DNA of 64,000 nucleotides from an uncultured Bacteroidia bacterium (lineage in GTDB: Bacteria; Bacteroidota; Bacteroidia; Bacteroidales; F082), in assembly GCA_902774365.1 (NCBI GenBank), contig CACYHX010000017.1, forward strand, positions 27,548 to 91,547, in the 5' to 3' direction. Positions 27,268 through 35,836 of this stretch are shown here, piece by piece (the stretch's first letter is position 1; every line of letters starts with the position of its first letter). Both the position numbers and the translations under genes were made by a program. Below the pieces are notes generated by a model. It searched no databases and was not told the origin of the DNA. It saw only the letters and a list, made by a program, of their open reading frames with translations.

Positions 27268-30200
27268 TTATTCAATCACCAACTCATCACAGAAGATCCA
27301 AGCCTTCTGGCCGGCGCCGACATGGCCTTCGGGGCAGGTGCCGATGGTCTTGGCCACCATCTTCACATAACGGGCTGTGGTGCGCGGACGCACTTCCATC
27401 TCTTGGATGAAAGCGCCGTCAGCATCCGCAGGGATGTCGTTCTTCACCTTGCCCACACTGCGGAAGTTCTTGCCGTCGTCGCTGACGAAATACTCCACCT
27501 CGGTAGGCATCCAAATCCAGGAGTAAATCTCCTGCAAGAAGCTGCCCGCCAAGCGGTTGATCTTCTTGGGCTGGGCCAAGTCGACGGTGGCGATGAGGTC
27601 GACGCCATAATAGCCTTGCCACGTGCCCGTGCGGAAATTGTCGTTGCCACGCAGGTGGTCGATGAGCGCCTTGACGCCACCAGCGGAGTATTGTTCGTTG
27701 TACATGTTTTCCAACTTCACGCTGCGGTTGGCGTCGATGAGATAGTATTGGGCGTCGATCACACGGCTCCAGCGGTCGCCTTGCTTGGCGGCGGCACGCA
27801 CCAAGGTGTTTTCCTTCACGCAAAGCGGCTGTTCGTATGGCACTCCGTTTTCCATCGGGTCGCTGCCGTCGATGGTGTAATAGAGTTCCACGCCCTCGAT
27901 GGGATGGCTCAGGCTCACCATCAAGCTGTCGAAGAAAGTGTCGGAGTTGGCGTTGATGGTCGGGACGATGACGATGTCGTAGTCTTTGGCGATACGTACC
28001 ACAGGGCAATTCTCGGGTTGCGTGGCCCAGGTCGAGTTGGGTTGGTCGGTCATGGTGAACTCCAACTTGCCGCCATTGAAGACCTCGTCGAAGGTGATGT
28101 AGCTGCGCTCCAGAGGCTTGCCATTCAGCTTCACCGACTGCACGAAGCAGTTTTTGTCGCTCAAGCCCTTGGCCACCACTTCAAACTGCTTGCCGTTCTC
28201 GAAGGACAGCTTGAGGTTTTGGAAACGCGGCAGACCCAACACATAATAGCCTGAAGCCGGCGTGGCAGGATAAAAGCCCATGGCGGTGAACACGGCCCAT
28301 GCCGACATCTGGCCACAGTCCTCGTTGCCGCAGTAACCGTCGCGGCGGTCGCTGTAGAAGTCGTCCATCACCTGCTTCACATATTTCTGCGTCTTGGTCG
28401 GCTGGCCGACAAAGTTGTACATATACACGGTGTTGTGGCTCGGCTCGTTGCCGTGGGCATACTGTCCGATGAGGCCCGTGATGTCGGGCTGCACACGACC
28501 CGTCAGGTTGGACGGAGCGTTGAAGAGGGCGTCGAGTTTGGCCTCGTATGCCGTCCAGCCGCCCATGAGGTCGATGTGGCCGTTCACATCTTGCGGCACG
28601 AAGAAGCCGTATTGATAGGAGTTGGCCTCGGTCAGCGTGAAGTTGACCTGCGCGGGGTCGAAGGGACGTGCCCAGCCGCCGTTGCGACGGCCTTGGAAGA
28701 ACTGGTTCTCGGGGTTGTAGATGTTCTTATAGGCTTGGGCGCGGGTGTAAAACTCCTTGGCAATCTCGGTCTCGCCCATGTCTTCGGCCATGCGGGCCAC
28801 GCACCAGTCGTCGTAGGCATATTCGAGGGTCTTGGAGACAGCCTCGCCTTCCATTTCAATCGGGATATAACCGTATTTCATGTAAGCGCCCATGCCACGG
28901 AAGTCGTCTTTTTGGCTGGCTACCATAGCCTCCAGTGCCTTCTTCGTGTCGAAGTCGCGGATGCCGGAGAAATAGGCGTCGGCGATGACGGGGATGGCGT
29001 GGTTGCCGATCATGCAGTAGGTCTCGTTGGCGGCCAGTTCCCAAACGGGCAGCATATGGTGCGGGTTGGTCTCGTATTTATTAATAAAGGTGTTGATGAA
29101 GTCTAGGGTGCGCTCACGCTGCATCAAGCTGAAGAGCGGGTGCAGGCTGCGGAAGGTGTCCCACAAAGAGAACACGGTATAAACGGGTCTCTCCGACTTG
29201 TGCACCTTCAGGTCGTGGGCACGATAGCGGCCGTCGGCGTCGCTGAAGAGGTTGGGCGCCACCATGCAGTGGTAGAGTGCCGAATAAAACACCGTCTTGT
29301 TCGATTCGTTAGGGTCGGCCACGGCATAGCGTTTCAACTCGGTGTTCCATTTGTCGTAGGCTTTCTGTTTCAGCGCATCGAAGTCGAAGTCGCCATCGGC
29401 AAGTTCAGCTTTCAGGTTGTTCTTTGCGCCTTCCACGTCGACGGCGGAGAGGGCGATGCGCATCGTGATTTCGCCATTAGACTCAGGAAACATAAAATAG
29501 GCTTTCATAGGCCTGCGATTGGGCAATGGTTTTCCCTCGACAAACGGACCATCATATTGATAACAAATCCATGGTTGAATCTCATCCTCATTAAATACAA
29601 AAGGTTTTGAAAACTCAGCATAGAAATATAGGTATTGTTCATTAGCCCAGTCTTTTGTGCGACGGAAACCACTGATGGCATGGTCATTTTCCACATTCAC
29701 CTTCGCCTCATACACAATTTCGTCATTAACGCCATGAAGCATATCAAGCAACAGGAGCTGTCCGGAATCCTTTGGGTAAGTGCAACGCATCATGCCAACA
29801 CGGTCTCCTGTGGTCAATTCCACTTTCACACTATCATCCAAAATGACAGAATAGTAACCCGCTTGGGCATCCTCATCTTCATGTTTGAAGGTTGCGTTGC
29901 TGTAAACCGAATCATAATACGCATACTTTTCATTCGGCAAGTCACGGTAAAACATAAACTCTCCCGTAAACGGCATAAATCTAAAATCTCCATAGTCGGA
30001 GCAGCCGGTGCCGCTGAGGTGGGTGGTGCTGAAGCCGAGGATGGTGTTGTCGCTGGTGTGGTAGCCCGAGCAGCCGTCCCAGTCGTTCATGCGGGTGTCG
30101 GGGCTAAACTGCACCATGCCGAAGGGCACCGTGGCGCCCGGGAAGGTGTGGCCGTGGCCTCCTGTTCCAATAAAGGGATCGACATATTGGGCCGCGTCGG

Positions 30201-30276
30201 TGACGTAGTCGGCCTTGGGTTGTTGAGTGCATGCTGCAAGACAAAGCAGCAACAAGGGTAAGAATAGTCTTTTCAT
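27268..30276 (-). CDS. GH92 family alpha-mannosidase lipoprotein with chitobiase-like and F5/8 C domains
   Basis: About 1002 residues from ATG 30276 (an upstream ATG would add a 47-residue hydrophobic artefact). The lipobox LLCLAAC indicates a lipoprotein. The N-terminal GH92 sandwich begins YVDPFIGTGGHGHTFPGA and the catalytic toroid carries YCGNEDCGQMSAW, the calcium and acid-residue motif of GH92 exo-mannosidases. Then a chitobiase-like stretch (LYYTIDGSDPMENG) and a terminal discoidin/F5-8 type C domain (about 830-1000), probably carbohydrate binding. It likely trims alpha-mannosides of host or yeast N-glycans in the periplasm or at the surface. No SusC/D pair nearby, so it is not in a typical polysaccharide utilization locus. 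Confidence 0.93.
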   Translation of the reverse strand: MKRLFLPLLLLCLAACTQQPKADYVTDAAQYVDPFIGTGGHGHTFPGATVPFGMVQFSPDTRMNDWDGCSGYHTSDNTILGFSTTHLSGTGCSDYGDFRFMPFTGEFMFYRDLPNEKYAYYDSVYSNATFKHEDEDAQAGYYSVILDDSVKVELTTGDRVGMMRCTYPKDSGQLLLLDMLHGVNDEIVYEAKVNVENDHAISGFRRTKDWANEQYLYFYAEFSKPFVFNEDEIQPWICYQYDGPFVEGKPLPNRRPMKAYFMFPESNGEITMRIALSAVDVEGAKNNLKAELADGDFDFDALKQKAYDKWNTELKRYAVADPNESNKTVFYSALYHCMVAPNLFSDADGRYRAHDLKVHKSERPVYTVFSLWDTFRSLHPLFSLMQRERTLDFINTFINKYETNPHHMLPVWELAANETYCMIGNHAIPVIADAYFSGIRDFDTKKALEAMVASQKDDFRGMGAYMKYGYIPIEMEGEAVSKTLEYAYDDWCVARMAEDMGETEIAKEFYTRAQAYKNIYNPENQFFQGRRNGGWARPFDPAQVNFTLTEANSYQYGFFVPQDVNGHIDLMGGWTAYEAKLDALFNAPSNLTGRVQPDITGLIGQYAHGNEPSHNTVYMYNFVGQPTKTQKYVKQVMDDFYSDRRDGYCGNEDCGQMSAWAVFTAMGFYPATPASGYYVLGLPRFQNLKLSFENGKQFEVVAKGLSDKNCFVQSVKLNGKPLERSYITFDEVFNGGKLEFTMTDQPNSTWATQPENCPVVRIAKDYDIVIVPTINANSDTFFDSLMVSLSHPIEGVELYYTIDGSDPMENGVPYEQPLCVKENTLVRAAAKQGDRWSRVIDAQYYLIDANRSVKLENMYNEQYSAGGVKALIDHLRGNDNFRTGTWQGYYGVDLIATVDLAQPKKINRLAGSFLQEIYSWIWMPTEVEYFVSDDGKNFRSVGKVKNDIPADADGAFIQEMEVRPRTTARYVKMVAKTIGTCPEGHVGAGQKAWIFCDELVIE

Positions 30277-30387
30277 AAAGGTAATAGTTTGAGGCGGTAA
30301 AGATATGATAATTCCTGGCACGAATATTGATAAAATCATTTTTTTGTAAAAAAACATCATTTTATATGTCACTAATTCAAAAATTAT

Positions 30388-30395
30388 TATTTTTG
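30388..30395 (+). promoter_or_regulatory. -7 box for the Asp-box secreted protein
   Basis: TATTTTTG followed by CAG, 68 nt upstream of ATG 30463, in the AT-rich divergent region shared with the GH92 gene. Confidence 0.5.
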
Positions 30396-30462
30396 CAGTC
30401 CAAATACTACAATGCAAACAACATAATGTATTAACTAATTTAATAACCTAAAACTATTTACC

Positions 30463-32526
30463 ATGAAGAAAGTTTTATTCATGTCGCTCGCATTGGCCGT
30501 CGCTATGACCGGCTTTGCGCAAAAGAATGTGGTCGTTAAGGCCCCTCAAAAAACCATGGTGAAATGGGAGCAATACAAAGCTCTTGGCAAAGAGGCTCCC
30601 GTGGAAAGCATCCAATTTACCCCCAATGCTTCTCCTGTCACCGCTTACTATGGCAACCGTTACGAAGACAGAGTCGATTACGATGTCATGGTTTCACAGA
30701 TGGACCTCCAGTCCAACGCCTTTGTAGCCAACCGTATGTGGCGTTATAACGACGGCACCATCGGTGTGGTGAATATGCTTCCCGACAACGGTGCCAACCG
30801 TGGCACGGGTTACAACTACTACGACGGTGAAGAATTCGGTCCCCAACCCGAAGCCCGTATCGAAGGCATCCGTACCGGCTGGCCGAGCTACAGCCAATAT
30901 GGTGCAAACGGTGAAATCGTTGTTGCCCACACTGGTACCGACCTCGTTTACTACACCCGCGCTACCAAGGGCGAAGGCGACTGGGTTGGCCCCAATCACA
31001 TTCCGAACCCCAGCCTCGGCTTCCCGAATGAGGAACTGACTTGGCCCAGAGTGGTCACCTCAGGCCCCAACCACGACATCATCCACGTCATCTGCGCCAC
31101 GCAAGACGATGATAAAATTTCCTATGATTTCTATGCCAAATCCACCGATGGTGAAAACTGGGTGGTGAGCACCGTTCCTACTTTCGGCGACGAGCACTTC
31201 TCGGCCGACAGCTATGCCTTGGCCTCCAATGGCAACACCGTGGTCATGCTTTATTCAGGTGCTTATGCTGAAGACGCCTTCATCATCAAGTCGACCGACA
31301 ACGGTGAAAGCTGGACCCGCACCACGATTTGGGACAACCCCTATTCCGGTATGAACTGGGACGAAGGCGGCGATGTGGAATTCGGTGATGACCACACCAT
31401 GTACTGCCCTGAAAACGGTGCTGTTTGCATCGACAACAACGGTATGGTACACTGCGCTTTCTCCGTGATGGAAATCGCCAACTATGCACCCGAAGGCCAA
31501 GATTGGGGCTGCTACGTGTATTCCGGCTGGGGTATTGACGGTATCTTCTACTGGAACGAAAACATGGGCACCCTGCAACCTCACGACTGGACTTGCCCCG
31601 AAGACGGTTGGGTGTATCCTGCCGACCCGCACGATGTGTTCCGTTTCTGGTATCCCGCCAACCAACCTGGCACCGGCGACGGCAACTATGTGACTCGTAA
31701 CTTCGAACAAAACATCATCGGCTTCATGAACACCAATGTCAGCGACTTTGTCAACGACCTGATGCATCATGAAGATGACTACCGTGCCCACTGGCTGGGC
31801 TGCTCTGCCACTCCCGCCATCTGCGTCGACGAAAGCGGTGTTGTTGCTATTGCCTTCAGCGTTATCGATCCTGAACGTCTTGGCAATATGGCAAGCTCCG
31901 CCAAGTATCCCAGAAGCGTTGTCGTTTCCTACGTCGAGCCTCCTTATGCCATCGGCGATGGTCTTTGGGAAGAAGGTAGCACTACCAACCTCACCGAAGA
32001 GCCTGGCAACTACTTCCTCAACATAGAATACTTACAGGATGTCGAAGACGAGGAGTACGGTTTCATCCACTCCGCTGACGAAGCCATTTGGGTGAACTCC
32101 ATCACCAACACCGTGAACCGCGAGTTCTGGTTTGCCTTCCAAGCCGATGAATTTGTTGGCCTCAACGCCAGCAGCGGCACCCAAGCCTCTCCTTCCGACA
32201 ACACCCTGTGGGTTGTGAAAGTTGTTCCGGATAGCCAAATCATCGATGGTGTCGAGGAAGAATCCGTCAACCCGATGACTGCCGTTCGCGTGTATCCTAA
32301 CCCTGCCAGCGACGTGCTGAACATCGAAGTGAACGCCTCACAGGCTTCCGAGATGAGCATCAACGTCTACAACATCATGGGTCAGAACGTGATGAGCAAG
32401 ACTGCTAGCATCAACACCGGTATCAACCGCCCGAGCATCAGCACGAGCGAACTGAGCAGCGGCATCTACTTTGTCACTGTGAAGGCCAACGGCTTTGAAA
32501 ACACCATGAAGTTCATCGTGAAGTAA
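30463..32526 (+). CDS. Secreted Asp-box (sialidase-like propeller) protein with T9SS sorting domain
   Basis: 687 residues: signal peptide (1-19), a beta-rich body with BNR/Asp-box type motifs such as STDNGESWTRT (about 270) and KSTDGENWVVS (about 225), then a Por type A sorting domain (VRVYPNPASDVLNIEVN ... GIYFVTVKANG ... MKFIVK). Asp-box repeats suggest a beta-propeller like those of sialidases, but no catalytic Arg triad or FRIP motif is evident, so an enzymatic role is not claimed. It is divergently transcribed from the GH92 mannosidase. Confidence 0.82.
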   Translation: MKKVLFMSLALAVAMTGFAQKNVVVKAPQKTMVKWEQYKALGKEAPVESIQFTPNASPVTAYYGNRYEDRVDYDVMVSQMDLQSNAFVANRMWRYNDGTIGVVNMLPDNGANRGTGYNYYDGEEFGPQPEARIEGIRTGWPSYSQYGANGEIVVAHTGTDLVYYTRATKGEGDWVGPNHIPNPSLGFPNEELTWPRVVTSGPNHDIIHVICATQDDDKISYDFYAKSTDGENWVVSTVPTFGDEHFSADSYALASNGNTVVMLYSGAYAEDAFIIKSTDNGESWTRTTIWDNPYSGMNWDEGGDVEFGDDHTMYCPENGAVCIDNNGMVHCAFSVMEIANYAPEGQDWGCYVYSGWGIDGIFYWNENMGTLQPHDWTCPEDGWVYPADPHDVFRFWYPANQPGTGDGNYVTRNFEQNIIGFMNTNVSDFVNDLMHHEDDYRAHWLGCSATPAICVDESGVVAIAFSVIDPERLGNMASSAKYPRSVVVSYVEPPYAIGDGLWEEGSTTNLTEEPGNYFLNIEYLQDVEDEEYGFIHSADEAIWVNSITNTVNREFWFAFQADEFVGLNASSGTQASPSDNTLWVVKVVPDSQIIDGVEEESVNPMTAVRVYPNPASDVLNIEVNASQASEMSINVYNIMGQNVMSKTASINTGINRPSISTSELSSGIYFVTVKANGFENTMKFIVK

Positions 32527-32544
32527 TTCACAAGGACTTCGAAA

Positions 32545-32578
32545 CAAAAAAGGAGGCTCAACGGCCTCCTTTTTTGTT
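32545..32578. terminator. Bidirectional terminator overlapping the pdxA stop codon
   Basis: Stem AAAAAAGGAGGC/GCCTCCTTTTTT. The minus-strand pdxA gene reads through one arm and its stop codon (TGA, 32560-32558) lies in the loop, so the last residues NKKGGR are encoded by the terminator. Confidence 0.9.
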
Positions 32579-33535
32579 TGCTATATCTACCGCGAGATAC
32601 ACGGCCCGTCGGTAAGAATCGGGCACAGCCTTGTTCGTGTTGGCCACATCAAAGGCGGGCCCGTGCATGGGCGCGGCACACACCACAGGCAAGCCTGCCC
32701 AATAGTAGGCACTCCCACCCACCGTCATCATCTTGAGCGGGAACACGCCTTGGTCGTAGTACATGGCCAATACCGCATCGTATTTCTTCCATTGCCCGTT
32801 GACAAACAGCTGCGACGCCGAGAAAGGCCCAAAGGCCAAGATATCCTTGCGCTGCGCCTCCTCGACCGCTTTCAGCACCTTGTCGTCGGCGCCGGAAACA
32901 CCATGAGGGTTGATGCCCATGACGGCGATCTTGGGCGCATTGATGCCGAAGTCCGTCTTCAAGGCAGCTGACAAGGTGGCCATTCTCGTCACCAGCATGC
33001 GCTCGTCGATTTGGGCAAGCGCGGCTTCCAAAGGCATGTCGTCGGTGGCCAACGCAATGCGCATCACGTCGTTCACCATCACACGCAACGGCGCCGCATC
33101 CTTGTAATGCGAGAGCAGAAACTCTTGGTTGTATTGCGCCACCTTAGCGCTGTCGGGAGCCATCACCAAGGCATCGGCAAGGCCGTTGAACACGTCGTCA
33201 AACGCCTTTTTCATCGAAATCACCGACATCTGGGTCGACACCTCCGTGGCAGCACCCGGCTCAATCTTCAACTCATTCTCCACGATGTTGATAATGTTGA
33301 ACTTGTTGACGCCCACCTGACGTACGTCACGTGTCAAGGCATAGTTGGGCGCATCCATGCCGAAGTTCTTCTTGTAGTAGGAAAACGCCTTCGACTGGCC
33401 ATATAAGACCGGCGTCAACATTTCGAACATCCGAGCATCGGCAAAAGTCTTCAACATGATTTCATAGCCGATGCCGTTGAGGTCGCCGTGGCTCAACGCC
33501 ACCTTCGGCAGTGGGTGGGTAGGAGTTTCTTGCAT
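32558..33535 (-). CDS. pdxA: PdxA family 4-hydroxythreonine-4-phosphate dehydrogenase (divergent)
   Basis: About 325 residues from ATG 33535 (MQETPTHPLPKVALSHGDLN); an in-frame start at 33583 would add an unconserved extension. PdxA features: HGDLNGIGYEI, GINPHGVSG, an AGLPVVCAAPMHGPAFDVA region equivalent to the usual PDHGTAFDIA. It should oxidise 4-phosphohydroxy-threonine in pyridoxal phosphate synthesis. Oddities: the usual YHDQG metal-ligand motif reads YYDQG (His to Tyr, about residue 260), and the SGHTE motif is replaced by LSHYKD. The enzyme could therefore be altered in metal use or substrate. Confidence 0.8.
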   Translation of the reverse strand: MQETPTHPLPKVALSHGDLNGIGYEIMLKTFADARMFEMLTPVLYGQSKAFSYYKKNFGMDAPNYALTRDVRQVGVNKFNIINIVENELKIEPGAATEVSTQMSVISMKKAFDDVFNGLADALVMAPDSAKVAQYNQEFLLSHYKDAAPLRVMVNDVMRIALATDDMPLEAALAQIDERMLVTRMATLSAALKTDFGINAPKIAVMGINPHGVSGADDKVLKAVEEAQRKDILAFGPFSASQLFVNGQWKKYDAVLAMYYDQGVFPLKMMTVGGSAYYWAGLPVVCAAPMHGPAFDVANTNKAVPDSYRRAVYLAVDIANKKGGR

Positions 33536-33629
33536 AACGTCAATTTTTAGAATGTTGAATTTCAACATGAAAACAACCTTCAAAAATAGACAATAAAATC
33601 AAGAAAACAAAGAAAAGCGTTGATTTTTA

Positions 33630-34907
33630 TCAAAAAAGTGCCTTTTCGAAGCCTTGCATGATGATTTTGGTCGCCCCAACCTGCGATTTGAGATAGTTTC
33701 GGCAGGTTTCGGAAGCCTGGGCATAGAACGCCTCGTCGTTCATCAAACGGAGGAAAATCGCCTCCAGCTCCGCCGCATCGCGAACGGAGAACGCCCCTTG
33801 CAAGGCCACCAAGTCCACGGCCTCCTTGAAGCTCTTGTGCTTGGGCCCAAACACCACGGGGCAGCCAAAGGTGACCGGCTCCTGGATGTTATGGATGTTG
33901 ACACCAAAACCGCCGCCGATGTAGACAAAGCGGGCGTATTGATAAAGTTGAGAGAGTATACCTATCGTGTTGACCACCAATACTTTATTACCACCCATAG
34001 ATACACTCGGCTGCGCCTCGGTATGACATGGGGGGAGTGCCGACCATTCCGTGTAGAGCGTCGCCTTCGGGAACATCGCCTTGATGCGTTCCACATGGCT
34101 TTCGGAGACGTCGTGAGGGGCGACGATGAGGCAATAGTCGTCGGGCAGCTTGGGAAGGAAGTCGTTCAGCAGGCGTTCGTCGGGCGGCCAGGTGCTACCC
34201 GCGATGATGCATTTGCGCCCATTGATGAAACGCTCCACCTCGGGGAAAGGCTTCGCCTGCTCAGCGATGGCTGCCACACGGTCGAAACGGGTGTCGCCAC
34301 AAAGCGTGACATTGTCGTAGCCCACATTATGCAACAGCGCCACCGTGTCTTCATCCTGCACGAAGAAATGGGTCACCGCATCGAGCTGCCTGCGGAACCA
34401 TTTGCCGTATGGCTTGAAGAAAAACGACTTCTTATCAAGAATCAAAGAGATATAAAACAACGGGACGCCTTCTTTCTTCAAAGCCCGCATGTAGTTGAAC
34501 CAAAACTCATATTTGATGAAAAACGCGGCCACAAAATGATGGTGTCGCACCCATTTGGAGGCATTCCAAGGCATATCGGCGGGCAGATACAGGACCTCGT
34601 CGGCATACGCATAGTTCTTCCGGACTTCATACCCCGACGGGGAAAAGAAAGAAAGCAGGATTTTGTAGTCGGGATGCGCCTGTTTCAGGGCCTCGATGAC
34701 GGGCCGACCTTGTTCAAACTCGCCCAACGAGGCGGCATGAAACCAAACCCACGGCTCGTTAGGCTCGTCGACGGTATCGGGGATGTAAGCCTTTCTTTGT
34801 TGCCATCGGCCTTCTACCCATTGCTTGGCTTTGGGATGGCCCAATAGGGCCGCCAGCAAGATGCCGAGAGTGTATAAGAGAACGCCTAAGGTAAACAGCA
34901 TTTGCAT
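33630..34907 (-). CDS. waaA: 3-deoxy-D-manno-octulosonic acid transferase (KDO transferase)
   Basis: About 425 residues. An N-terminal hydrophobic anchor (1-20), then WFHAASLGEFEQGRPVIEAL (the conserved Ser/Glu motif of WaaA), KYEFWFNY, AGSTWPPDE, and the C-terminal FGVNIHNIQEPVTFGCPVVFGP motif. It adds KDO to lipid A at the inner membrane. ATG 34907 overlaps the stop of the upstream beta-barrel gene (TGATG). Residues about 293-305 (CHTEAQPSVSMGG) come from a palindromic repeat at 33995-34031 and sit between TEWSALPP and the conserved KVLVVNTIG strand. Confidence 0.92.
   Translation of the reverse strand: MQMLFTLGVLLYTLGILLAALLGHPKAKQWVEGRWQQRKAYIPDTVDEPNEPWVWFHAASLGEFEQGRPVIEALKQAHPDYKILLSFFSPSGYEVRKNYAYADEVLYLPADMPWNASKWVRHHHFVAAFFIKYEFWFNYMRALKKEGVPLFYISLILDKKSFFFKPYGKWFRRQLDAVTHFFVQDEDTVALLHNVGYDNVTLCGDTRFDRVAAIAEQAKPFPEVERFINGRKCIIAGSTWPPDERLLNDFLPKLPDDYCLIVAPHDVSESHVERIKAMFPKATLYTEWSALPPCHTEAQPSVSMGGNKVLVVNTIGILSQLYQYARFVYIGGGFGVNIHNIQEPVTFGCPVVFGPKHKSFKEAVDLVALQGAFSVRDAAELEAIFLRLMNDEAFYAQASETCRNYLKSQVGATKIIMQGFEKALF
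33995..34031. repeat. Palindromic repeat embedded in waaA (TGTCATACCGAG family)
   Basis: The coding strand reads CCATGTCATACCGAGGCGCA then GCCGAGTGTATCTATGG; the ends are inverted (CCAT/ATGG; CCGAGG...GCCGAG). A sequence sharing TGTCATACCGAG and GTATCTATG occurs inside malQ at 49919-49957. It adds about 12 residues to WaaA without disturbing the frame. Confidence 0.7.
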
Positions 34908-35749
34908 CAATAATAATAGTAATTATCTGGTTGGCGCTGGTAGGTCGGGATGTTCCACGTGACGCGGATGCCGTAGTAGAGGTCATTATAGTGCGCCTTG
35001 TGGTAGAGAGGGTTATACTTGGGGTCTTGGGGATTGGTGGTTCCCACAGGCTCCATCACTCCCGTCTCGGGGTTGGTGAACACTCGGAAATCATATTCGC
35101 GGAGGTCGCGGGTGCGGGCATAGGTCACTTCAAGGGCGACGGATAGGTTGAGGAGGCGGTTGTCGCTGAGATAGAGGTAGCCCGTCTCGAGATGGAAAGC
35201 CGGACCTCCACGCATGCGGTCGTAGCCATATTGGTAGTCGCCAGCCACCACAAAAGGCTTGTTTAACATCGTTTCCTGGAAATCGGTGCGGATGCGGGTG
35301 CGGAGATAACCCACGCCACCTTGCACGAAGAAACCGCTATTGGGGTTGGGGCGAAACGGGAACAGCTTGCCCACCTCGGCTTGAAAATGGAAGCCTCGCT
35401 GGTCGATCGTCAACTCGGCCATGCTACCGCTGCCGCCGATGATTTCGCCGTCGACGGTGGTGATGCCTTCGCCGAAGATGGAGATACGGTCACCCTTCAC
35501 CCTCTTACCAGTGATGAAGTTACCGTTGGCGGTGAACATCCAGTTGGATCCGGTCTTATAGACAACGCTGCCGCCTATTGAATGGGTGATGCCATACAGA
35601 TCTTTCGTATCCAAAGCGGGCAACTCAAAGGCATAAGTCACCTGAAACATCGCCACGGGAATGGGGTCCTTCATGATGTCCTTGGCAGGCTGTGCAAAAA
35701 TTTGGCACAGGCTCCCAAACAAGAAAAGCGGAATCAGTATTTTGCGCAT
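34907..35749 (-). CDS. Outer-membrane beta-barrel protein of unknown function
   Basis: 280 residues from ATG 35749, which begins a clear signal peptide (MRKILIPLFLFGSLCQIFAQ); a longer in-frame extension is the antisense of the neighbouring peptidase gene and is rejected. Alternating hydrophobic/aromatic strands (QRGFHFQAEVGKLFPF, GGVGYLRTRIRTDF) and a tyrosine-rich C-terminus indicate an 8-12 strand outer-membrane barrel. It is upstream of and overlapping waaA, and divergent from the M16 peptidase gene via a palindromic promoter. Function unknown. Confidence 0.78.
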   Translation of the reverse strand: MRKILIPLFLFGSLCQIFAQPAKDIMKDPIPVAMFQVTYAFELPALDTKDLYGITHSIGGSVVYKTGSNWMFTANGNFITGKRVKGDRISIFGEGITTVDGEIIGGSGSMAELTIDQRGFHFQAEVGKLFPFRPNPNSGFFVQGGVGYLRTRIRTDFQETMLNKPFVVAGDYQYGYDRMRGGPAFHLETGYLYLSDNRLLNLSVALEVTYARTRDLREYDFRVFTNPETGVMEPVGTTNPQDPKYNPLYHKAHYNDLYYGIRVTWNIPTYQRQPDNYYYY

Positions 35750-35798
35750 AATAATTCTTTTTTTATTCAACGAGCAATCGTCGGTTTTAGTATTGCGA

Positions 35799-35820
35799 TG
35801 CAAAAATACGTATTTTTGCA
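35799..35820. promoter_or_regulatory. Palindromic back-to-back -7 boxes (divergent promoters)
   Basis: A 22-nt perfect palindrome, TGCAAAAATAC plus its complement GTATTTTTGCA. It presents TATTTTTG on the plus strand (35811-35818, toward the M16 gene, ATG 35837) and the same box on the minus strand (35808-35801, toward the barrel gene, ATG 35749). The two polymerases would occupy overlapping sites. Confidence 0.65.
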
Positions 35821-35836
35821 CGCAATTAATCGAAAA

